NCBI GenBank assembly: GCA_026826555.1
Contig: JAKSZT010038752.1
Coordinates: 81,935 to 145,934, forward strand
Origin: Tolypeutes matacus
Taxonomy: Eukaryota; Chordata; Mammalia; Cingulata; Chlamyphoridae
Direction of reading: 5' to 3'
Length of the DNA: 64,000 nucleotides
The notes under the pieces were generated by a model. That model saw nothing but the letters and a program-made list of their open reading frames with translations. It had not been told where the DNA came from and did no database searches. Of the stretch, positions 45,845-56,100 are shown piece after piece. The position numbers and the translations under genes are program-made. Positions within the stretch are counted from its first letter, which is position 1; every line of letters starts with the position of its first letter.

Positions 45845-46499
45845 ACCAAATATATTGTGTAATATATTGTTTGTTTCATACACAAAAAAAACAAACAAAA
45901 AACAAAACAACAAAAAAATTTACATGTATCCATTACATTTAATTGAGAAATGTATATATTTATTCATCTGTGTTTACTTTTTAGTTTTTTATTGCTTATG
46001 TTTTCAATTATTAAATGTACAAAATAAAGTTAAAAGATATGAAAAATACATAAATAAACACTTGCTTTTAATTGAGGAGGACTGGAGAAGAGATATATTT
46101 TTGGATACTTTATTTTTCTTTACCCCTTTTTATACATATTTGTTAATTAAAATAATCCATCTGGATCAATAATGATTTAGCATGACTACTGTTGAAAAAG
46201 ATTGAGTTTTCTGCCTCATAAAATTATGAGTGGGCATATTGTCATTCCAATAAGATGTGAAGAATTCCCAAATAGAAATTTGATTATCTAGAAAGAATTA
46301 TGGCCTAAATGGAAATTAAACAACTAAAATAATAGAGATTATTATGTCTCATAATAATAGTGATTATTATGTCCAATAGAGCTGTAATAAAAAGTTAGAA
46401 TTATGTTATATTTAATTTCTATTAGAATTATTATTTACATTTATAAATGTTTGTTGCTATATTATCTATTTCTTATCACTGATTATATTAAATCTAATC

Positions 46500-46941
46500 G
46501 GGGGGCGGATGTGGCTCAGATGGTTGGGCGTCCGCCTGCCGTATGGAGGGACCTGGGTTCGATCCCCGGGACCTCCCGGTAAAATAAAAAATATATATAT
46601 AGAAGGTGCATGGGCTGCCAGGCTCTGTGTGCCGGTGAGCCGCCAGGCCCCGGGAGCCATGCAGCAAGATGATGACGTAACAGGAGAGAGACGCAGGGGA
46701 GAGACAAGACGAGATGCTCCAAAAGCTCCAGAAGCCAGGAGCTGAGGTGGCGCAGGTGGCAGAACACCTCTCTCCTGCATCGGAGGTCTCCAGGATCGAA
46801 TCCTGGTGAGGACTGGGGGAGGAGGATGAGGGGAGATGGCGGGAAACGGACACGGAGCTAATGAACACAAAACAGCAAATGGGGAAGGGGGGCTTTAACA
46901 TGGATAAGGTAAATAAATAAATCTTTAAAGGGGAAAAAAAA
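46500..46941 (+). mobile_element. tRNA-derived SINE, dimeric
   Basis: Head GGGGGCGGATGTGGCTCAGATGG with B-box GGTTCGATCCCC, followed by a distinct middle segment and a second unit (GGATCGAATCC), ending AAATAAATAAATC. Related to the 11981 and 10656 head type. Confidence 0.88.
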
Positions 46942-47035
46942 ATCTGGCCTTGCACTCTCTCAAAATTTGTAATTTCTTTCAATCGACTTTTCTAATTTAT
47001 TTTATAATTTTACAATAAAGTTCTTTTTAACAGCT

Positions 47036-47750
47036 AAAAAAAAAGAAAAAGCCATTGATTACACACTTTGGATAGATCATATGGTATGTGAATATATCTC
47101 AGTAAAACTCCTTAATAAACAAATAAGTGTGCAAGAATAGTCAGAAATAGCAGCTATGTACAGCAGGAGAAACAGAGAGATTGAGAGGGGAGGAATTTCC
47201 TGGTTTGTTTGTTTGTTTGTTTATTATTATCAAGATAATGAAAATGCTTTAATAATGATTGAAGTGATGAATGCACAACTATGTCATTAGACCAAATACC
47301 ATGGATTGGACACTCTGGATAAACCGTATGCTCTATTATTTATTTATTTATTTTTCGTATGCTCTATTAATATGTACCAATAAAATTGATTTGTTTAAAA
47401 AAAATAGGGCGGGTTGGGGGAAAAATACACCAAATATAAGATATGGACTATAGTTAGTAGTAATATTTTGATGATGCTCTTGCATAGTTTTTAACAAATG
47501 TGATGTATGGGACCCCTATATGATGCTATGCATGTTTGTTTTGTAAGTTCACAACTTTTACTATACACTTATTGTTTATGTATGTTCATGTATGAATGAT
47601 ATACTTCAATTAAAAACTTATTTTAAAAAATAGGGGAAACTGTGTGTGGGGTGTGGTTACATGGGAATTCCTTATACTTTCAGTGTAATTTTTCTATAAA
47701 TGTAAATCTAAAACTTCTCTAAAAATAAAGTTTATTATTACAAAAAAACA
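47036..47750 (+). mobile_element. Cluster of L1 3'-end fragments
   Basis: Three successive AT-rich tails: one with GTATGTGAATATATCTCAG, one identical in type to 35593-35796 (ending near 47405), and one to 47750 with ACTTCTCTAAAAATAAAG. Each ends A-rich, consistent with serial insertion of 5'-truncated L1. Confidence 0.7.
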
Positions 47751-48220
47751 AAAAACCTTAAGGACTTCATCACCAGTAGACCTGCCCTAAAGCAATGCTA
47801 AAGGAAGTTCTTCAGACTGAAAGGAAAGGACACAAGACAGTAGATCAAAGTAGCATAAAGAAATCAATATCTCTGGTAAAAGTAAACATATGGGTAGTTA
47901 TAAATGCCAGCGCTATTGTATTTCTTTGGTATGTAACTCCACTTATTACCTCTTACAGATTCTAGAATGCAAATGTCTAAAAAGTAATGATAAATCTATG
48001 GCTTTGGCATATGACACTTAGAAAGATATAATTTATAAGGAGTACAATAAAAAGGTGGGGGTACAGAGGGCTACAGAAACTGTGCTTGTGTATGCAATTG
48101 AAGTTAAGTTGGTAATGAGAAATGAGAAAGAACTTAAATTTAAACTATAAAAATCAAATAAATATGAAAGTAGGCATTAACAGAAGAATTGAGGGATAAA
48201 AAGGGTATAAAACTTGCCAA

Positions 48221-48714
48221 GGGAAGTGAATGTGGCTCAAGCAGTTGAGCTCCCGCCTACCACATGGGAGATCTGTGGTTTGATTCCCACTGTCTCCTAA
48301 AGAAGACAGCGAGCCGGCGTGACAGGCTGGCTCGGCAAGCTGACACAACAAGACACCGCAACAAGAGACATAAGAAGAAAAAACATAATGAGAGACACAA
48401 CAAAGCAAGGAGCAGAGGTTTCTGGTGCCTCCTAAAGAAGACGAGCGAGACAGTGAGCCGACATGATGGGCAGACACGGCAAGCTGATGCGACAAGAGAC
48501 ACAAGAAGGAAAAATGCCTAATGAGAGACACAACGAAAGCCGGGAAAGGAGGCGGCTCAAGCGATCAGGCACCACCCTCCCAGGCAGATTCCGGGTTCGG
48601 TTTCCGATGCCTCCTGAAGAAACAAAGAAGATGAACAGACACAGCAAATGCAAACAATGAGGGGGTGGGGAGAAATAAATAAATGAAATAAACCTTAAAA
48701 AAATAAATAAAAAA
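48221..48714 (+). mobile_element. tRNA-derived SINE, long (apparently three-part) form
   Basis: Contains GTGAATGTGGCTCAAGCAG, a middle unit reduced to GGTTTCTGGTGCCTCC and a third unit with GGTTCGGTTTCCG, about 490 bases in all. Flanks share CTTGCCAAG. Confidence 0.85.
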
Positions 48715-48777
48715 GTCTTGCCAAGACCTAACAGCAATATGGCACAAGAAAGTCCTGCATTATCAGTAGTTACTTTA

Positions 48778-48969
48778 TTTTTTTATTTTTATTTTTTTTT
48801 AGATTTTATTTATTTATTCATTTATCCCCCCCTTGCTGCTTGTGCTCGCTGGGTCAGCTAACCACGCCGTGCGGGCGGGCCTGCCTTCACCAGGAGGCCC
48901 CGGGAACCGAACCCGGGGCCTCCCATATGGTAAACGGGAGCCCCACTGATTGAGCCACAGCCGCTTCCC
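48778..48969 (-). mobile_element. tRNA-derived SINE, minus strand
   Basis: Poly(T) at left, GAGCCACAGCCGCTTCCC at right. A perfect 17-base target duplication, TATCAGTAGTTACTTTA, is at 48761-48777 and 48970-48986. Confidence 0.96.
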
Positions 48970-50072
48970 TATCAGTAGTTACTTTAAAGTAAAAGGATTA
49001 AATTCTTCAAACAGCAGACATTGACAGGATGGATAAAAAGCATGACCTAACTATATGCTGTTTTTGAGAGACTCATCTTAAATATGAAGACACGAGTAGA
49101 TTGAAAATGAAAGGATGGGGAAAATATACCATGTAAATAGTAATCAAAAGTGAACTTTACTAATATCAGATAAAATAGACTTAAAATCAAAACCTGATTT
49201 GAGGGGAAAAGAAGGTCACGATATACTGAAAAGTGGGTCAATAAGACATAACAACTGTGAACATATGTATGCACCTAACAATCAGGGCCCCAAAATATAG
49301 GAAGTAAATGCTGACAGGTTTGAAGAGAGAAGCTGATCAATCTACATAATAGTTGGAGACTGCATTACACCACTTTCAATTATGGATAGAGGATCTAAAC
49401 CAATATCGATAAGGAAATAGAAGACAAACGATACTCTAAACCAGCTAGAACTAACACTATGTACACATTTAACCCCAACCCTAACCCAACAGCCGCAGAA
49501 TCCACATTCTTTTCTAGTGCAAATAGGTCATTCTCCAGGATAGACCATATATTAGGTCACAAAACAAGTCTCAATAAATTTTAAAATACTGAACTCATAC
49601 AATATATCCTCTCCGACCACAATGGAATGAAGGTAGAAATCAGTAACAGGGACAAATGGAAAATTCACAAATATGTGGAAATTAAACAACATACTATTCA
49701 CCAATGGGTCAAAGAAGAAATCACAAGGGAAATTAGGAAATATCTTTAGCTGAATGAAAATAAGAACACGACATACATGTGTGAACAACATATATGGGAA
49801 CTCTAATTTCTGCATGATTTTTCTGTAAGCCTACAACTTCTCTAATAAAAAATAAATCAAATCAGAATTAACCTCATACCTGGAATATCTAGGAAAAGAG
49901 CAAAGTCAACCCAAAGTGAGGAGAAGGAAGGAAATAACAAAGATTAGAGCAGAGATAAATGAAATAGAGAATTAAAAAAACAACAGAAAGAACCAATAAA
50001 AGAAAAAGCTGGTTCTTTGAAAAGAAAGAAAACTGGCAAACCTTTAACTAGACTGTCAAAAGAGAGAGAGAG

Positions 50073-50255
50073 GGGAAGCGGCTGTGGCTCAATCAGTGGG
50101 GCTCCCGTTTACCATATGGGAGGCCCCGGGTTCGGTTCCCGGGGCCTCCTGGTGAAGGCAGGCCCGCCCGCACGGCGTGGTTAGCTGACCCAGCGAGCAC
50201 AGGCAGCAAGGGGGGGAGAAATGAATAAATAAATAAAATCTTAAAAAAAAAAAAA
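50073..50255 (+). mobile_element. tRNA-derived SINE
   Basis: GGGAAGCGGCTGTGGCTCAA head, GGTTCGGTTCCCGG B-box, poly(A). Flanked by AGAGAGAGAG on both sides. Confidence 0.93.
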
Positions 50256-50336
50256 GAGAGAGAGAGAGAGAAGGCACAAATAACTAAGAAATGAAAGGGG
50301 GGACATTACTACAACCCACAGAAATAAAAAGGTTCA

Positions 50337-50760
50337 TGAGAGAAATAGAACAAAGGGGGGCCTCTTCTCAAACTGAATCCCGGGTTCCCACTTATCTAAC
50401 CCTCCCACATTCTTGTTCGAGTCACTTCCCCAAAAACCCAGGTCAGTAAAGGGGATGAACTTGGACACTGAGCACTCACCCTCACACTTTTCGCCTTAGG
50501 ATGGGGTTCGTTTTCGCACCTAAGATTGTAAGCCCACAACTCCCAGCCAACGGGAGATGGGGAAGGTTGGGGAAGAGGGAAATGGGACATTGCGTCAGGG
50601 GAACTATATAACCTTTGTTCCTGCACTGATCACGTGCACTTGCCCAGTTCCATCAGCCTGGGCAGCTGCCCTTTCTCATGAGAAAGAAATAAATTACTGC
50701 TGCCTCCAGTCCAACTCTCTGTCTTCAAAACTTTTAAGTAAGTTGTCGCCATCCCACTCA
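50337..50760 (+). mobile_element. Solo LTR of an endogenous retrovirus
   Basis: A 424-base element inserted in old L1 sequence, with inverted ends TGAG...CTCA (TG...CA rule) and a 5-base duplication GTTCA/GTTTA at 50332-50336 and 50761-50765. TATATAA at 50605-50611 and AATAAA at 50688-50693 are spaced as in a U3-R-U5 organisation. No internal retroviral genes accompany it, so it is a recombined solo copy. The layout resembles class I (gamma-like) LTRs; family not determined. Confidence 0.8.
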
Positions 50761-52560
50761 GTTTATGAAAGGATACGATGAACAACTATACACCAACAAA
50801 TTTGAAAACATAGATAAAATGGACAAATTCCTAGAAAAACACAAACTACCTATACTGACTCAATAGGAAACAGAAGATCTCAACAGACCAATAACAAGTA
50901 CAGATTGAATTAGTAATCAAAAACCTCCCAACAAAGAAAAGTCCAGGAAAAGATGGCTGTACTGGTGAACTTTACCAAACATGCCAAGAATTAACACCAA
51001 TCCTGCTCAAACTCTCCCCAAAAATAGAAGAGGAGAGAACACTTTCTAACCCATTCTAGGAGGCCACTATCACCCTAAAACAAAGTCAGATAAAGATACC
51101 TCAACAAAAGGAAATTACAGACCAATATCCCTTATGAATGTAGATGCCAAAAACTTTAACAAAATACAAGTAAACTGAATACAACAGCACGTTAAAAGAA
51201 TTATACACCATAATCAAGTGGGATTTATCCCAGGTATATAAATGTGGTTCAACATAAGAAAATCAATTAATGTAACAAAAAAAAAAAAATGGTGATCTCA
51301 ATTGACGCAGAAAAGGCATTTGACAAAATCCAACATCCTTCAGGACAAAAACACTCAGAAAAATAGGATTAGAAGGGAACTTTCTCAACATGATAAAGGG
51401 CATTTATGAAACACCCACAGCAAATATCATACTCAATGGTGAAAGTCTGAAAGCTGCCCCCCAAGTTCAGGAACAAGACAAGGTGCCCTCTGCCATCACT
51501 GTTATTCAACATTATACTGGGAGTTCCAGCAGAGCAATCAGGCAAGAGAAAAATAAAATGCATCCAAGTTGGAGAGGAAGAAATAAAATTTTCCCTATTT
51601 GCAGATGATGTGATCTTATGTATGGAAAATCCTGAAAAATCCACAACAAAGCTACTGAAGTTGATATACAAATTCATCAAATTGGGAAACAAGATCGACA
51701 TGCTAGAATCAGTAATGTTTCTATATACTAGTAATGAGCACTCTGAAGAAGAAATTTTTCTTTAATTCCATTTATAATAGCAACTAAAAGAATGAAATAT
51801 CTAGGGATAAATCTAACCTAGGATGTAAAGGACTTGTACACAGAAAACTACAAAACTTCGCTAAAAGAAACCAAAGAAGACCTCACGAATTGGAAGGACA
51901 ATCTATGTTTATGGACTGCAAGACTAAATATTAAGATGTCAATTCCACCCAAAGTGCCTTACAGAGTCAAGGCAATCTCAATCCCGACAGCCTTCTGAAT
52001 GAAATGGAATGGCCAATCAAATTTACATGGAATGGAAAGGGGCTTCAACTGGCCAAAAACATCTTGAAAGAGAAGAATGAAGTTAGAGGGCTGACCCTTC
52101 CCGATTTTAAAACTTATTATAAAGCCACAGTAATCAAAACAGCATGGCACTGGCACAAGGACAGATGGACCAATGGAATATAACTGAGAGTTCAGAAACC
52201 AGTCCTCACATTTATGACCAAATGATTTTTGACAAGGGTGCCAAGTCCACTCAATAGGAAAAGAACAGTCTCTTCAACAAATGGTGCTGGAAAACTGGAT
52301 GTCCACATGCAGAAGAATGAAGGGGGACCCCAACCTCAGACCAATACAAAGATTAACGCAAAACGGATCAAAGACTTAAATATGAGAGTCAAAATCCTAA
52401 AACTCCTAGAAGAAAACACAGGGATGCATTTTCAGGACCTTGTATTAGGCAGTGTTTTTTTAGACTATACCAAAAGCATGCACAACAAAAGAAACGATAG
52501 ATAAATGGGACTTCATCATAATTTAAAACTTCTATGCATCAAAGAACTTCATCATCAAAG

Positions 52561-52746
52561 GGGAAGCGGCTGTGGCTCAATCAGTAGGGATCCCGTTTAC
52601 CATATGGGGGGCCCCGGGTTCGGTTCCCGGGGCCTCCTGGTGAGGGCAGGCCCGCCCGCACGGCGTGGTTAGCTGACCCAGCGAGCACAAGCAGCAAGGG
52701 GGGGATAAATGAATAAATAAATAAAATCTTTAAAAAAAAAAAAAAA
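52561..52746 (+). mobile_element. tRNA-derived SINE at an L1 deletion junction
   Basis: A clear copy of the GCGGCTGTGGCTCAATCAG type with poly(A). It lacks a target duplication, and the L1 sequence on either side is not contiguous: roughly 490 bases of ORF2 are missing. Confidence 0.92.
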
Positions 52747-53356
52747 AGCAGGGACTCAAACAGATATTTGCACACTGGTGTTCATTATTCACAATTGTCC
52801 AATAATGGAAGTAACCCAAGTGTCCAACGATCAATGAATGGATAAGTAAAATGCAGTATATGCAAATGATGGAATATTATTCAGCCATAAAAAGGAATGA
52901 ATTTCCGATACCTGCGACAACATGGAGAACCTTGAAGACATCATGTTGAGTGAAATCAGCCAGACACAGAAGGACACACACTGTCTGATCTCACTTACGT
53001 GAAGTAGTTGTGATACGCAGATTTACAGGGCCTGGGGAGGGGTAGGGAACAGGGCGTTGAGGCTTAACCGCAGAGTTTCTGTCTGGGGTGATGGAAAAGC
53101 TTTTTGGGTTGGCAGCACAATATTGTGAATGTAATTAACACCACTGAATTATATATTTAAATGTGATTAAAAGGGGAAATTTTAGGTTTTACATATATTC
53201 TAGAATAAAATTAAGAAAAAAACACTATAGAACTATACAACACAATGAACCTAATGTAAATTATGGATGATAATTAATAGTGTAGTTATAACAATATTGT
53301 TTCATCAATTGTAACAAAGGTACCATACTAATGCAAAGAGTGATAATAGGGAAAAC

Positions 53357-53716
53357 CAGGGAAGCGGCTGTGGCTCAAGCGATTGGGCTCCCGTCTACCA
53401 TATGGGAGGCCCAGGGTTCGCTTTCCGGGGCCTCCTGGTGAGGGCAAGCTGGCCCATGTGGAGTGCTGGCCCGAGGAGAGACCTGGCACAGCAAGATGAC
53501 GCAACAAAAAGAGACGTAGAGGAGATACAATAAGAGACGCAGCAGACCAGGGAGCTCGTGCAAGAGATTGAGCCCTTCACTCCACTCCAGAAGGTCCCAG
53601 GATTGATTCCCGGTGCCACCTAAAGAGAGACAAACAGACACAGAAGAACAGAGAGCAGACAGCAAGCACAAAACAATGGGGGAGAGGGGGAGTAAATAAA
53701 TAAATCTTAAAAAAAA
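53357..53716 (+). mobile_element. tRNA-derived SINE, dimeric
   Basis: Two-unit copy with AGCAAGATGACGCAACAAAA between units. The target duplication ATAATAGGGAAAAC is at 53343-53356 and 53717-53730. Confidence 0.95.
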
Positions 53717-53849
53717 ATAATAGGGAAAACTGTGTGTGTGGTATATTGGAACTCTGTATTTTCTGCATGATTTTTCTGTAAACCTACATCTTCTCTAATA
53801 AAAAAATAACTCATCTCAAATAAAACACTTTAAGTGGGGCGGGGGGAAT

Positions 53850-55230
53850 TAGTGTAGTATTGGCATAACAATAGACTTACTCACCAATGGAATTTAACTG
53901 GGTGTCCAGAAATAAAACTTCTGTAATATATAGGTAGTCTCTCTTTATATATAATCTATATATAATCTATATATAGTCTCTATATAGTCTATAGCCAATT
54001 AATTTTCAACAAGCATGCCAGGTCCATTCAATGGGAAAAAGAACAGTCTCTTCAACAAATGGTTTTGGGAAAACTAGATATCCCCACGCAAAAGAAAGTA
54101 ATTGGACCTCACACCACATACCTAAATTAACTCAAATGGATCAAAGACCTAATAAGACCAAAAACTATAAAATCCTTACAAGTATACATAAGGAAATCTT
54201 TGTGACTTGGGATTTGGCAATGGAGTCTTAGATATAACATCAAAACCAGGAATGGCAAAAGAAGGAAAAAACTGATAAACTGTATTTCATCAAAATTTAA
54301 AACTATTGTGCAAGAAAGAACATTATAAAGAAAGTGAAAAGAACTTACAGAATGGGCAAAAATAGTTGCAAACCCACATATCCGATAAAGGTTCAATATC
54401 CACAATATACTAAGAAACTCCTAGAACTCAACAACAAAAAGACAAATAACCCAATTTTCAAATGGGCAAAAGACTAAAAGACTTGAATAGCCATTTCTCC
54501 AAAGAAGATATACAAATGGCCAACAAGTACATGAAAAAATCCTCATCAGTAGTCATTAGGGAAACGCAAACCAAAACCACATTGAGATACCACTTCACAC
54601 CCACTAGGATGGCTATTATCATGAAAATGCAAAGTAAGTGTTGGGAGAGGATGTGGAGAAATTGGAACCTTCATGCACTGCTGACAGGAGTGTACACTGG
54701 GGCAGCTGCTGTGGAAAAGTCTGGCAGTTCTGCGAAAAGTTAAGTATAGAATTACCATGTCTTGGCAATTCCACTTGTAGGCATATGCCCAACAGGACTG
54801 ACTGCACGGACTCGAACAGGTACATGTGCACCAGTGCCACAGCAGCATCACTCACACTAGCCCAGAGGTGGAAGCAGCCCGGGCAGAATGTGGCCCGGCC
54901 ATACGATGGAATAGTATTCAGCCATAAGAAGGAATGAAGTTCCGGTGCATGCTGCTGTATGGGTGAATCTTGAAGACATTATGCTGAGTGAAAAAGGCCA
55001 GACACCAAAGGAGAGATGCTGTATGATTCCACTAAAATGAAATAGCTAGAATAAGCAAACCCACAGAGACAGAAAGTCCATTAGAGGGTACCAGGGGCCA
55101 TGGGGCAAAGGGAACAGGAGTTATTGCTTCTCTCTGGAAACTGCGGTGAGAGTGACACATCACTGAGAATGAAATTAATAATTATACACTTAGAAATGGT
55201 TAAAAATGCCCCCCACACACAAAAATCCCT
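53850..55230 (+). mobile_element. L1 ORF2 3' portion and 3' UTR
   Basis: Starts in GTGTAGTATTGGCATAAC, continues through CAATGGGAAAAAGAACAGTC and GATACCACTTCACACCCAC to a 3' UTR ending near AATTATACACTTAG. A degenerate second copy closing the L1 nest. Confidence 0.8.
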
Positions 55231-56027
55231 GCTGTGCTGGAAATAATATTCTAGAGACACAGTAACCCTGTCAGCAGGTACACTCCCGTGTCAGAGGACA
55301 GTGGGTGGGGCCTTACGCCTCCCTGGGAGGCCATGTCTGGGCACCGGCGGTCGGAGGGGTGCAGGCAGGCTGGGGCGCCCCAGGCCGGACGCAGGCAAAC
55401 CTCAGGCCGCCTGCGCCACAGCGCACCCTCTGCACCACCATGACGCCCGTTCCAGAGACTAGGGCCATTGCGCGCGGCACCTGAAAGCTGTGCGCCATGG
55501 GCGCACGTCGCAGGACATGCCTCGCTGGCCGCAGAGCGGCACAGGAGGCTGCGGCGCGCACGGGGCGCCCCCAGACACCTGGGTGCAGACACTGCCGCGG
55601 CCGCGAGGGGGCGCGATGTGCCCAGCATCGGCCGAGGGGCTCTGCGCCCACAGGGGCTCCAGGCGCACCACGGCCCACGCAGCCCATCGGAGGGCCCGGG
55701 CCCGATCCCATCGCCCCGCCCAGGGAACAGGGCCCTTGGAAGCTACTTCCGCCTTTGCAAACAGACATCCTTGTGCAGGTGCGTCATCCCCAGGACAGGC
55801 CACAAGGGGTCTGGAGAAGGGTGGACCCAGGAGGGAGGGGCACGGCCGGGCACGTGCCGAAGCCCCACTCAAAGGGCAGCCACTCATGTCCTGATACGAG
55901 GAGGCCCCTGGCTCCTCGGAGAGCTGCAGACCCTCAGCGCGCTATGAGCCATGCCCTAGGGAATCCAACCTCAGCCCCGAATCCTGAGGCTCAGCAGCCA
56001 GAGGGGGGCTCAGAAAAAAACCCACCC

Positions 56028-56100
56028 TTCCGTTACAAATGGGGAAACTGAGGCCCAGGCCCAGGATGCTTGCCTGCCCCAGGGCACATGGCTCCAGCAC
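56028..56100 (+). repeat. MIR-like SINE fragment
   Basis: Contains TTACAAATGGGGAAACTGAGG followed by a CTTGCCTGCCCCAGGGCACA-like run, in the same order as the MIR core. Confidence 0.6.

Larger units (their letters stand above)
39761..46051 (+). mobile_element. Full-length LINE-1 with target-site duplication
   Basis: A 6.29 kb L1 flanked by AAATAAACACTTGC at 39747-39760 and 46052-46065. The 5' end (ACTTCCGGGAAGATGGCGG) carries a YY1-like AAGATGGCGG at 39771-39780, as in active mammalian L1 promoters, so it is 5' complete. The 5' UTR (about 1.1 kb) is followed by ORF1 and ORF2, a short 3' UTR with AATAAA (46023-46028) and an A-rich tail. Both ORFs are broken by frameshifts and stops, so it is not mobile. 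It lies in what is probably RHBDF1 intron 1, antisense to the gene. Confidence 0.95.
47755..53815 (+). mobile_element. Old near-complete L1 body, multiply interrupted
   Basis: From the end of ORF1 (about 47755-47850) through ORF2 endonuclease (49000-49800), reverse transcriptase (50766-51900) and the 3' end (52747-53215 and 53731-53815). Interrupted by SINEs at 48221, 48778, 50073, 52561 and 53357 and by a solo LTR at 50337-50760. Many stops and indels. It is the oldest layer of the nest. Confidence 0.82.

Noticed and set aside
9668..53716. tRNA genes suggested by A- and B-box matches
   Set aside because: All lie at heads of SINEs with poly(A) tails and target duplications; none folds as a complete tRNA from what I can see.
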